Shown: positions 9,268-20,423 of the stretch, in pieces
Numbering within the stretch: position 1 is the first letter of the stretch
Layout of the letters: every line of letters begins with the position of its first letter
From: Microbotryomycetes sp. JL201
Taxonomy: Eukaryota; Basidiomycota; Microbotryomycetes
DNA length: 64,000 nt
Assembly: GCA_033819885.1 (NCBI GenBank)
Contig: JAQYUZ010000005.1
Span: 62,001-126,000, forward strand
Reading direction: 5' to 3'
Notes under the pieces: generated by a model
What the model saw: only the letters and a program-made list of their open reading frames with translations
What the model was told of the DNA's origin: nothing
Databases searched by the model: none
Position numbers and translations under genes: made by a program

Positions 9268-11964
9268 ATGGCCACTCATGTATTCGCACCTCTGCCTCAC
9301 AACCAGGACAATGGAGCGGAAATCACTCGTCTGTTCAGGGAAGGAGGTCCAGGAACGACCGTCTTGTTGTTGCAACAAGCAACCTACACGTTGACGACTT
9401 CCATCGACTTTTCACACTCAAACACGACATTGGCAACCGAAGGTTACCCTGATTTCGAGACTGGAATGCAAAGCGTGCTCGAAACGAGAGGGGATAAAGA
9501 GGCCGGAGCTGTCAACATGTTCAACAAGAACAACTGCGCTCTCAAACGGGTTCACATCAGAGGCTGCAGAGGCTGGGGAAGGAACAAACCAGAGTCGAAA
9601 GAGGAAGAGGACAGACTGAGGCAACAAGGCAAACTTGGTTGGATAGAGGGAGGCGGTGCCATGGTGTGGATGGGCGGACCAGACAGCCACGACTCGATTG
9701 TAGAAGGCTGTAGACTCGAAGATCCGCGCGGATGGACATCCGTAAGTGGCGGGCTGCGTGTGAACCAATCCCCGCTACACTCTTTTGAAAGTCTATGCAC
9801 CACGCAGGTCCATGTCTGTGACTTTGCAGTGCGCACTCGCGTCATCAACAACATCGTCGGCCCTTGCGGACAACAGTGTACGTGTTCGCTGGATGAAGAT
9901 CGCAGTACGCCGGCTGATCTTGTAACGCACCCAGTCCCTGGCGGCCCATGGGCAGACGGCTTGAGTATTGCCGGCAAGGACTCGCTCATTGCCGGCAACA
10001 CTGTCACAGATGCCACCGACGTAAGCTGTGTACTCTGTTACTGGTTCGCTCTTATTGCTCAACTGACAGTCCTTGTTGTAGGGCGCTATTGTCGTTTTCT
10101 GTGCCCCAGGAACAACTGTCACCAACAACACCATCATAGCAAAGACGCGAGATCTGCTCGGTGCCATCAACATGGTCGATGATTTCCCGTTTGCCCAGGA
10201 TTTCACAAACACGCGAGTGACGGGCAACGTCATCAAGACCGAAGGAGACGCGTTCATACGTCTCGGAATCGGGTAAGTTGAAACGTGTAATTTTGCGTTA
10301 GCCTTACGGGCCTTTCTGACTTTTTGACCGTTGCGGCGTAGATGTGGACCGACGTGTTGGTCCCCTTGGCAACCTGGTCACACTTTGGTGAGCATGACTC
10401 CATTGCACTCTACCGGCTCCGCAAAACAATGACGCCCTGCATTCTCCAGAACTTTGGCGGATACGTGCTCGACAATTACATTGGACCGGGAAACCTCGCT
10501 TACGGCATTGCTTTGAGTGGTGTCCGCAATTTCACAGTTCAAGGAAATGCCGTCGTACCTGGTACACAGTTCACTGGCAACATGGACAAAGTTTTGTGGA
10601 ATGCTCCACCAATGCCGTTCTTGAGACAGTGGGCCGATCGGAACAGGGTTCAAGATTGCGAGGTTCAATCAGACTTTGTTGAAGGGGAAGCGAGTTATCT
10701 GATTGGAGCCGATCCTGGTTTCGGAGAAAGGATCATCTTCAATGGCGGACAGTTGAAGATGGACGTCAGTGGCAAAACTGTGTCTGGTGACGGCGGCGTC
10801 AAGCTCAAGGGCGCGAGGTGGGAGGTCAGTCGACGTGGCGAATTGTTGCTACGCGAGATTAAAGAGGACGTGCTGCGAGCCCCGATGGGCACTGGCAAAG
10901 TGCTCTGGAGCAGTGGTGGTCAAGATCAGGATGTCGAGCATCCAATCTTGCGATTCGACGCCCAAGGCGGCCTGTCCATAAAGTCAAATGGAGGCGATGG
11001 CCAGGTTCTGTGGGACGCAACGTCGTACTTGCGACCGTTCCTGGACAAAATATCGTCTCAAGCTCCTCTGCGCCCCAAACCCGAAAAAGAACCAAACTGG
11101 CCAGGACATCCCTCTGCGATCTTTGCCAACAAGGCCCCGTTCCTCGAAATCAAAAGCAGTGATGACGACTTGTTGTACTCTACCTCGTACGAGTACGGTC
11201 CCAACGACAACTGGAGCTTGCACTCGGGACACTGGATCGCTATCGCTCCTCAGGCTTTGCGAGGGTTCGTGCCGCACAACCAAGGAGTCGCATCTTTGTC
11301 ACTCGACGAATTCATCACTCCTGGAGGTCGACCTCTTGGCGAGCAACAACCGCCTGTCGATCCCGAGCAACATCATTTCGCGCAGCCGCCACCTCCGCCG
11401 CAGCAACACCAGCATCGAGGTCACGGTCTGTCTTCGTTCGTCCGCGACTTGGGCTCGTCCTTGCAAAAGAACTTTGATGCCTTTGGCAACGATAATGTCG
11501 GCAGCGGAGGCGGTCACTACAACCCATATCCTGGTCATGCCCCTCGACCAGACCAATGTCCGGTGCCACCTCCCATTCCAGCTCGACCTCCCCACCTCTC
11601 TTCCTCGTCATCAAACCCGGCTCTAAACCAACCCACTTTCCTGTTTTTGAATCCCAAAACAGCTCAACTTCAACTTCACTCGTCAGCTTGTCCTACCCAC
11701 CCTGAACCTTCTTTGATCCATTGGCAAACTCCAGCCGAACCCGTTCCAGAAAACGAATTTGAACAAGCTTGGTTCAGTATGCAAGTTGATTCAAACGCAG
11801 TCTTGTACGTCAAGAAACCGAATGGAGAATTATGGGTACCTTGGGCAAGTCATACGGGAGGTCAAGATCTCAGGTTAAAGTTGAAAGCAAAGGATGAAAA
11901 GGATGGACCAGGTTTGGAATTGATCAACAAGCAAGGTGACAAGGTTTGGAGTTCGACAAGTTGA
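9268..11964 (+). CDS. Secreted parallel beta-helix protein with lectin-like C-terminus
   Basis: Five or more exons give one protein of about 810 residues from the first in-frame ATG. The same frame stays open upstream to about 9001 and encodes a hydrophobic stretch (FLATLVRTFLLLLASVNCIA) like a signal peptide, so the true start is probably in an unplaced upstream exon. The N-terminal half shows repeats typical of right-handed beta-helix (pectate-lyase fold) proteins: IVEGCRLEDPRGWTS, VINNIVGPCGQQC, DGLSIAGKDSLIAGNTVTDA, VTNNTIIAKTRDLLGAIN, GYVLDNYIGPGNLAYGIALS. The C-terminal half has segments like bulb-type lectin repeats (GKVLWSSGGQ, DGQVLWDATS, LELINKQGDKVWSS) around a Pro/Gln/His-rich linker. 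Introns lie near 9740-9808, 10021-10080, 10275-10341 and 10388-10450. I do not recognise a specific enzyme; a carbohydrate-binding or wall role is inferred from the folds. Confidence 0.75.
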
Positions 11965-12204
11965 ATCCAGACTGTCACTCGTTCGTTTTCTGTCTTTCGT
12001 ACGTTTGCTGTCACTCGTTCGTTACTTTGAATCGACTTTGAATTTGTTTGTGACAACGCTAAAGAGCGAGCTCTGAGCGGGGACAAAAGAGATGAAAGAC
12101 GTCATTGCAACCACGCAATTTGCAAACACAAAGAGCCTGACATTTCTCCACTCTCTTTTCTCTTTCTGCATTCGAAATGCCGACAAGGTCGCGTCCTTTT
12201 CTTC

Positions 12205-13549
12205 TCAAGGTTGAGCCGCAGCACGTACAGCACGACGACTGGCCCTCGTTTGAGCTGTGAAACCAGTCTTGATCGTCTGAACGGACCTCGTCGAACCGCA
12301 GGACGAGCAAGTCATAAAGAACAATCGGTTGTCCTTTGTCAAGACCGTATCAGGAGACTTGCACGTCTTGCACGTAACGTATTCGACAATGTACCGACGC
12401 AAAACGTTTTCGATTTGCTGTTACGTGTTGCGTTCGCGCTCGGTTAGCGCATTGCACTCGGAAAGTCTGAACGTGTGCGCTCAACACACACCTTTTGTTG
12501 GAAACGACCTTTGATGACCAGTCGGCCACTACCATCGACTGAACCGTTTGTACCCAACTCTGCAAACAAAAACTGAATAACGTGCTCGGGCTGACGGTGC
12601 ATGCGCTTGCAGATATCGGCGACGTTGGCGAAAATCGAACGCTTGTTGCCTTCTCGGAACAATTGAGGCGGCGGGATTGTGTACTTTTTCTTGTTGGTAC
12701 CGCCGGACAGGGACGGGTGAGATTGATACAGTTGGGAGAAGAATCGACCGAGAAGCTGTTACAACGTCAAATCACCGCGAATCAGCAAGATCAGACATGT
12801 CTCGTCACCGAGTCACGCACCTCGGTGTAATGGTAATCGCGGTCCTCCGTGAGCCAAGCTTTTGCCTGTGCGGCAGCTTCTGCTTTTGAAAGCTGCTGCT
12901 CGTCATTCTCGGCGCCGAACGGGTTGTCGCCCGCAGGAGCTTCGTCGTCACCGGCATCCTCGTCGTCACTGCCGAGCGGCGTTGCCGTCTTTGACCCAGT
13001 TTGACTTGCCTCTGCCGACTCTTGCTCTGCCAATTCTTTCTCAAACGCCTCCATGTCGAATGCCGCTTTCTTGCTTCCACTCTTTTTCTTCTTCTTTTTC
13101 AAGTCGGCAAACTCGTCCATACCATCGCCTGCGGCTGAAGCGTCAGCGCCGCTACCAGACGACGCGAGCGCCGATGATGCTGGCTCTTCGTCGTCGTCAA
13201 TGATTTCATTGCCGAGCTTGTCAGTTTTGCGCACGCGTTGCTCGCGCGGTTGGTCGTCCTCGAGTTCGTCGTCCGACGCAATCCTGACCGTCTTTTTGCT
13301 CTTCTTTTTCTTTTTCAAGTCTGAAAAGTCCAAGTCGTCGCCAGCTCCGGAGCCAGCAGCTTCAGTCGTGGTTGAGGGTGGCGCTGCCGACAAGGCCTCG
13401 TCAGGTGTTGGTTCGCCTGCGTCTTGCGACGCGGGTGGTTGAGGTGCATCAAGTTCGAGTTCGTCAAAGTTGACTTTTTTCGAGGACGACTTTTTACTCT
13501 TCTTCTTCATGCCCGCAAACAGGTCGTCGGTCGTGTTTGACGGATCCAT
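12205..13549 (-). CDS. SUI3: Translation initiation factor eIF2 subunit beta
   Basis: Subunit of the eIF2 GTPase complex that brings initiator tRNA to the 40S ribosome. The N-terminus carries three lysine blocks ([33 protein letters not shown]), the known binding sites for eIF5 and eIF2B-epsilon. The conserved C-terminal half reads [58 protein letters not shown] and [20 protein letters not shown], then CSSC completing the C2-C2 zinc finger, with SVQTIKTGF near the end. Two introns separate the acidic N-terminus from the core. Start ATG is at 13547-13549 and stop TGA at 12205-12207. Confidence 0.95.
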
Positions 13550-14271
13550 CCTGGGCGGGTGCGATGTCTGTAGAGCGGGTACAAAACGTGAAAAGAGAAA
13601 TCAGTGTCTGAATGTGAGTGTGAGACGAGTGGTATGTGATGCGATTGCAATGTCGCGCTGTCGAGCATGCGGTCGTCCGAGTGATCCCTCGCTCGCCAAG
13701 GGAACAGCGGCACGACATGGGTGGAAACGGAGCTAGGGCCTAGCAGCCACAGTTTGTCGGCTGAGCATGCCCGCGATTTGAGCGAGCGCTAGGACTGAAC
13801 GATGCGCGTCTGGCCGATGGCGTCTTTCGAGTTGACGACGCCGAGCGTGCATTGCGTGATTGGTGCCGGGCAAAAGCCGCAGACGCTCTTTCTAGCTGTC
13901 ATCGAGCGGCGCATGCTCTGTGCGGGGCTGACGTTGCTCGCTTGTGTGCGCGTGGTGATTTTCTGACTCACCAGTCGAGCTGGTACGGGCAGAGGCGCTG
14001 CACAAGCCAAAGATGTTGTCCAGGGTCGAACGCGGCAACCCTTCTTGCGCCAAGTGTGCGAGTGTGAGCAAACGAGAAGAGCGAGTGGGCTGTCGAGTGT
14101 CCGCGAAAGGCAAACGCGACGGCCGCGAGTTGGCGTTGGCGCGCGCGCTCGGGGACGAGAGACGATGCACAAACGCCATCAGGACCTTGTTCAACCGCCG
14201 ATACTCGACCCTTCCACGCCCGTCCAAGCAAGTAGCGCTCGCCCAGACGCAGTGTCCGGGCTCGATTCAGC
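13550..14271. other. Divergent intergenic region with a doubtful small minus-strand gene
   Basis: About 720 bp between the start of eIF2-beta and the start of the mitochondrial carrier. On the minus strand an ATG at 14177-14179 opens MAFVHRLSSPSARANANSRP and runs to a good GTGAGT donor near 13971; splicing to the acceptor near 13918 gives a short end (EHAPLDDS, stop) for a protein of about 77 residues. No homology is recognised and other frames are also open, so I do not call it as a gene. The rest is probably promoter. Confidence 0.35.
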
Positions 14272-15752
14272 ATGGCGAGCGCACAGGCCGCCGCCCTGGC
14301 CGACCGCGCGCCCGTACAGCCAGACAACGGCGCATCGCTCGTAGCGAAAGAGCTGTTTGCCGGCACACTCGGCGGAATGGGCCAAGTCTTGTCCGGCCAG
14401 CCCGTCAGTTTCTCAGAACGGCACTGACACAACGAGGCCCGAGCGCGACTCTGACCAGTCAGTCACTCGTCGTGCCAACCTGCAGTTTGACATCGTCAAG
14501 GTACGACTGCAGAGCTCGGACACGTACTCGGGAGCGGGCAACTGCGCCACGCGCATCTTCAAAGAAGAAGGGCCGCTCGCTTTCTACAAAGGTGAGCTTG
14601 GCCACCCCGGCCATGGTCCCGTTTCCTCACGACCTGACACTCGGTCGTCACAGGCACCGCAATGCCTCTTGTCGGCATCGGAGCATGCGTTTCGCTTCAA
14701 TTCGGCTTCTTACAGGCGGCAAAACGGCATTTCGAGCAAGTCGGGCATCGCAGACCCTTTTCCTTTGCAGCCAGTGGCGTTCCTGACCCCGACTCGTCCA
14801 CAGACAATCCAACCTGAGCAAGCCTAGGCCAGGCCGAACTCCGGATCAGCTCTCTGCCGGGCAACTGTACGCATCAGGTGCGATTGCAGGCTTGGGAAAC
14901 TCGGCCGTCTCCGGGCCAGTCGAACATATTAGGATTCGTGGGTCGTTCTCGGAGATGACATCCCACCCAAAGACTAGACTGACACATCGTTGCGCATAGG
15001 ATTGCAAACTCAGGTTCCTTCGAGCGAGGGCAGGGTCTTGTTCTCTGGACCGCTGGACGCGCTCAAAAAGATTTATCGGACCGATGGCGTCAGAGGTATC
15101 TACCATGGCCAGGCTACAACTATCCTCCGGTGAGCAATCCGGCTCGACGGCGATAAGTCTTCGGTTCTCACAGGCTCGTCTCCTCTCAGTGAACTGCACG
15201 GCTACGGCTGGTGCGCTTTCCGCGAAATGCCAAGCTGTGCTGGCCCAATCTGACCCGACGACCGTCACTCTACAGTTATTTTGCATTCTACGAAGCGCTC
15301 GTCGCATCTGAAATGCAGAGACACCACATCACTCGCAAAGAGCTGCCACTGACGAGCGCTGCTGGATACGGCGCGTGTGCGGGTATATTCATGTGGCTTT
15401 GGTGAGATTTTTTTGCGCTTGAAGCTGATGAAAGGGTCCGCTGACCCTGAACTACAGCGCATATCCTCTTGACGTTATCAAGTCAAAACTGCAAACAGAC
15501 GGCTTGCCTTCACAAGCTGGTACATCGGCAAAACGCTACTCGGGTGCGCTCGACTGTATGACACAATTGTGGAGAGAGCAAGGCGTCAAGGGTTTCTTTA
15601 GAGGGTTGACGCCAACGCTCGCACGGTACGTCCGACTCTGGTCATTTCTGCCAGTCATGCCAGCCTGCTCAAGTTTTCTATGACGCAGTGCACCTATTGT
15701 GAACGCTGTGACGTTCCTCGTATTTGAGTCGACCATGAAGGCCATCGCGTGA
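14272..15752 (+). CDS. YMC1: Mitochondrial carrier of the YMC1 type
   Basis: Inner-membrane transporter of the SLC25 family. Three repeats are visible: FDIVKVRLQSSDTYSG with EEGPLAFYKGTAMPLVGIGA; PVEHIRIRLQTQ with TDGVRGIYHGQATTILRELH; and YPLDVIKSKLQTDGL with EQGVKGFFRGLTPTLARAPI. The phrases FYKGTAMPLVGIGACVSLQF and HGYGCYFAFYEALV match the Ymc1/Ymc2 group, linked in yeast to glutamate or oleate-related transport. Seven or eight exons are needed; for example introns near 14407-14488, 14932-14999, 15131-15194 and 15214-15276 keep the frame. Start ATG is at 14272 and stop TGA at 15750-15752. The group call is good; the exact substrate is open. Confidence 0.9.
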
Positions 15753-16284
15753 TGATTACCGGGAAAAAAAAACACGCCTTCAAACGCGCGGTAACTGCGC
15801 ACGCGTTAGACGTGATTTGTATACCTTGCTGCATTCAAAGGACTGTTTTGTTCGAGCCAACCTTTAAAGTCGCCAGCGGATCTGCTCGTAACACGACCTC
15901 TTCATTCCTTCTCGAGCAAAGCCATGACAAATTTCAAGCAGATATCAGAAACCGAATCTCACTGTCGCGGCAATCGGCATCGACATAACAATCTGCGACT
16001 CGCCGAACGTTGTTTAGGACAAGACATTGTTGGGAAATTGTGCAGATGCAAGCACTACAGACTACGGCACATGGCTTAAAACGATGCGATGGAACGGTCT
16101 ATCACCGTGGTGCCAGTGCTGAATATGTCTTGTTGGCTCCGTTTGAAGATACTCGAAACACGATCCGAAGAAAGCAGTCAAGGTCGTTTTCACTCGTCCC
16201 TGCTAGAAATACTCTACGCATTGCCGAGGTTCTGCATGCACAACACGAATGAGATGTAGAAATTTGTTGGAGAGGGAGAGCCAC
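15753..16284. other. Convergent intergenic region
   Basis: About 530 bp between the stop codons of the carrier and the cysteine-module gene. An A-run follows the carrier stop (about 15762-15770). No recognisable gene or RNA. Confidence 0.4.
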
Positions 16285-19200
16285 TCAACGCGTGTAGGTA
16301 ATCAAGATCGCTCCAGGAAGGCACACAAGCGGGCCGTCCTTGTCACATTCCAACGCCTCGCTACCAAAGATCCCGCATGATCGGCAATCTTGAATACAAG
16401 CAGTCTCAAGTCAGAAGGATGAGCAATGGACGTAAAGTTGAACAACTCACTGCCCCTCTTGTCGCGGAAGGCATACGTCGTCGGACACGGACAACCTCCA
16501 GCTCCCGTTGGACAAACGCAAGTACCATTCTTTAGTTCGTAGTCGAACCAACAACTAGTTGCGACTTGGCCTTCGTTCGAGCACATGAAAGCGTTTCCGT
16601 CTTTGCAAGGCTGACAGACGCCGTCAGAGTCAATGTAATTGCCAGCCGGGCAGTAACATCTGCCCGGATGCCAAGCTTGATTCGAGAAGCCGTTAATGCA
16701 CGTCATGATTCGATAATCATCAAGGCACGATGCGGCATTTTTGTCAAAGAACCGCTTGGAGCACTTGTCATTCGAGCAGCCTCTGCCAACAAGAGTGTAG
16801 CCCGCTGAACAACTCAATGCGCCTTTCGAATCGCAACTTTGAGTGCCCAGACCACAGGGAGAGCACTGGGGCGTTTCGGGCGCTGTCACAAAGCAGAAAG
16901 GTCAATGTGTGTCGGAGAAAAGTCGCAGACGAGCATCGCCCGATGCAATGAGTATGGAGAAGGTTGCGTACAAGAGGACTCGTCGATAAATGTCGACTGT
17001 GCGAGACAGCCGCACACGCCATTGATCACTTGTAAAGAGCCCTTGCAGCTTTTGGACACCTTGCCGTCGCATTCGATCGCGTACGCGTCTGTAAGCTTGC
17101 ACTCGTCCGCGATCTGGCATGTCCCGTCCTTGACAATTTGGCCCGCTGGACACGAACATTTTCCGTCAACTTTGACAAAGCTCGAGTTGGCGCAGTCGAT
17201 GATACCATCTTTCGTGCACGTTCTGGCATTGCTAAACTGGCTGTGGCATGGAATGCACTGTGGGGCAGACGCTGTTCGTCTGATCATGTTAGCAAGCGAC
17301 GCTGAACGCGACAATTCATGTTACTGACCATCTTCATTGTAGAAAGTTCCCTCCAAACATCCGCATCGACCACTCGTAGACAGGATTTGGAGGTTTGATG
17401 CGCAATTCCTTGCCTTGCCGTCTGGACCACATTCCTTACTCAGCGAATCAAACGCTGTGCAGTCGACACATGTGTTGTTTGCCACGAGCGCTTGCGTCGG
17501 AAGGCACCCGCACTTGGTATTGTCGGCCAATTTTGTAAACGTTGGCAAGCAGTCATAAACACTCGCGCTCGTGCAGGATCTCGAGTTAGGAAACAATACG
17601 CTGCACTCGCCGCACTCGGCCTTGTCGTCTGCAAGCAGAAACGAATGTCAACACTCGTCGTGAGAGTCGAAATGATCACGCACCGGTGCTCGTTAGATAG
17701 GTGCCCTCTGGACAGCCACATTCGCCTTCCGACAGGGTCAAGTTACCGACGCATGACGCCGCACTGAGAAGGGTGCACTCGTCGATCAAAGGGCTGGAAC
17801 GACAGTTGGCGCATTTTCCGTCCTCTCCGACATCTTGACCTCTCGGGCACGCGCATGTTGTCGAGTTGATTTTGTCAAATCCGGTCAAACACTCGCCGAC
17901 CTCTGTCGCCGAACACGTTCTGGAATGAGGAAAGGCTGACTGACAGGCATTGCATTCGGCGACAGCAGCGTCTGTATTAGGTCCAGATCAGCGACGAAGA
18001 GTATCACAAATTGACCTTAGCAAGCACCTTGGGGAGATGACAAATAAAAAGTCGGATCGCATCCGCACTTGCCGGCCATTACGGTCAGGTTTCCAACGCA
18101 AGTTTTTGATCCTTCTTCGAGAGAGCACGACGTCGAAAGGGGATCCACGTCGCCGCAGTCGTAGCATTGATTCTCCTTGAGAGCCTGACTGTTTGTGCAT
18201 GAGCAGGACTGCTTGTCCTCAGCAGGTGTGTACGTCTCGGCGCACTTGTCGACACCAGCAGTCGTACACGTGGCGCTGTTGATAAACTTGGAGCTGCAGT
18301 CCTGGCAAGTGGCACCTAGTGTTGAGCGTAGCCGTCAGCACCGTCAACAGATTCCAAAGCTTTGCCTTTACCATCAAGAAATTGGCCAGGCTTGCAGCCG
18401 CATCGGCCGTCAATGAGTGACAAGGATGGATTGACGCAAGAAAGTGCTTTGCCACTGTCGCAAGTTTTGCTCAGAGCAAAGCGAGTGGTGCAATCGAGGC
18501 AGGTCGTGCCTGAGTAGTGCCGAGGCAGTGTTAGAGCCCCAAGAATGTGCTAGCTACACACAATTTCCCGAACGCACTGTCATTATTCAGATATTGCGAC
18601 GCTGAGCAGGCGCACACGTTGCCAGTCTGTGTGAATGTTGGCTTGCAGCGTGAAACAGTAGTGGCAGTGCATTCGAGTGAGTTTGGCCATGTCTTGGTAC
18701 AGTCGACACAGGTAGATTCTATTGAGTGCTTGTGAGTGAAACGCAACGCGGCCCAGGGCTGGTCTTCGCTTACGGTCGGGGGACAAGTATTGTGTCTTAC
18801 TGCATGTCGGGATCTTGTTGCACACTTTACCATCTGGTGCGTCACAAGGTAAGCCAACGTGCGTGGATGATTCAACAATATGGCTCACTCGTGGTCGTTC
18901 TGCCGTAGTAGCCGCTTGGACACTTGCCGCGACACTGCTCTTGAAAGTAGAATTGCGTTTTACAGGCCGTCACTTTGAGAGGGTTATTGGCATTGCAAGC
19001 GGCCGCGTCGGGCTCGCCAAGCTTGCATGGAACACAAGTGAGGGCTGGAAGATGGAAGTGACGGGGCCAAGCCAAGTCAGCGTTTGCTTCGGAGAGCCAT
19101 AGTCCTGCAATCATCGTAGAGCCTACTCACAGTCCTGCAAGAATCCAGGCAACGTGTTGCAAATCTTTCTCTGCACCTGAGCGAGCCACTCGAAATCAAA

Positions 19201-19305
19201 CGAGCGCTTGTCGACTTGAGGAATTCCTGAGCGATCACCCGCTGGGCTAGCTAGGACACCGCTGCATACCATCGCAGCGGCGACGACAGCCGTAGTGATT
19301 TGCAT
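16285..19305 (-). CDS. Secreted cysteine-rich modular protein
   Basis: Starts with a clear signal peptide (MQITTAVVAAAMVCSGVLAS) and continues as roughly twelve cysteine modules of about 40-45 residues over about eight to ten exons. Modules follow a loose pattern: C-x2-C, an S/A-x-x-C, a C before a hydrophobic strand, then CxC or CGC. Examples are CNACQSAFPHSRTC, GECGCPEGTYL, CGECSVLFPNSRSC, SGRCGCLEGTFY, CIPCHSQFSNARTC and VCGCLAQSTFID. Most exons carry two modules and begin near the same point of the repeat, so the gene looks built by exon duplication. The last exon, joined over an intron near 16377-16440, ends CRSCGIFGSEALECDKDGPL and then the stop. No membrane helix or GPI tail is seen. 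It resembles EGF-, TNFR- or VSP-like cysteine repeats, but I do not recognise the family. Surface or matrix location is inferred from the signal peptide. Confidence 0.75.
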
Positions 19306-20423
19306 AGCTAAGTAGTCTGGTTATCCACTGGAGGACAGAGAAAGCGCGAGAAAAGGTAGGTTGCAATGAAAATCCGCCCAATCCGTCCCGCGTTCGGAGC
19401 AGTTTGCCTTGGCTGCCCTGAATTTCACAAATTGCTTCCGAATCTACGGAGAAAAGCGGGCCGAGACCGAGTTGTATGTGATCGTACACGCGGACTGGGC
19501 TTTTGACCGATATGGACCACCATGGCTACGGCGTGCCTCTGACATGAGCATTTCGTGTTAGCGCTGGCGAATTTGGGCGATTTACGGAAGCCAGGGCAAG
19601 AGCACAATGGGCGATGCATCTGCTTGTAATCCTATGAGTGCTTCTGCTTCCACCCTCGATACCAGCGATTGCATTTCTACTCAAAAAGACGGTTCCGCAA
19701 GCCGGCCGAGCGAGTGATCGGCGTCCCGCACCCAGCGGGATGCAATTTGAGCCCGGGCGCAAACACGAATGACTGATGCCAGGGAACTTGCCGCTGGGAG
19801 ACGTGCCACTGAAGCAGGCAGACCAAACATAATTTCCACTCGCTTAGGCTAATTACGAGACGTGGCACACCCGAGCAGGGCATCCTAGTTCACGCTGAGC
19901 GTAGGTGGCGCAACGAGAACCAGAGTTCTTTGGCCTGTTGCATAGCCCGCTTGCTTACAACAATCGAGCTCCTCTTTCACCGTTTTATGTCTCTAAGACT
20001 GGCATTTTTGCGCAAAGAACCCCTTCGATGCTGAATGCAACGCGCCTTATAGCGAGCGAGACGTGCAGGTGCCTTACTGCCATGTCGGACACCCGAGAAA
20101 TTTCTACGTCTTGAGAGATTTGCTTCCGGGAATTTTAGGGTCGAGACTGTGAGCAACAGCCGCTTTACTCGAGAGACAAGCTCTGGCCTTCGGGATCGGA
20201 AAGCGACACGGGAGCGAGACAGCCAAGTCAGCGCAGAGAAAGCTGCAGATAATCATCTTTGAGATGCGTCCGGCCCGCATTTGCAATCGCTTGCTGGAAA
20301 ACCATCATGCATGCAGGCCCACGTGGCGCAGACGTCATCCGTAGTGTCCGATCACTTTCTTGCCAGAAGATGCGTCGAGCTTGTGCTGAGCCCTGGATCC
20401 TTCCTTCCACCTGCCACGGCATC
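19306..20423. other. Long divergent intergenic region
   Basis: About 1.1 kb between the divergent starts of the cysteine-module gene and the amylase. Short frames on both strands lack any recognisable feature. No TATA box at a convincing distance, tandem repeat or tRNA was seen. Probably two promoters with long upstream control regions. Confidence 0.4.

Noticed and set aside
9552-10016. 154-codon minus-strand frame, and similar minus-strand frames at 9418-9768 and 9793-10257
   Set aside because: Antisense to the conserved beta-helix gene; Ser/Pro-rich shadow composition.
13968-14432. 154-codon minus-strand frame across the carrier start
   Set aside because: Overlaps the supported start of the YMC1-type gene on the other strand and has Arg/Ala-rich shadow composition. 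Only a shorter spliced version was kept as doubtful.
16302-16420. Read-through end of the cysteine-module protein (frame ending RTARLCAFLERS)
   Set aside because: Lacks the cysteine pattern; splicing near 16377-16440 restores cysteine spacing and gives a better end at 16285.
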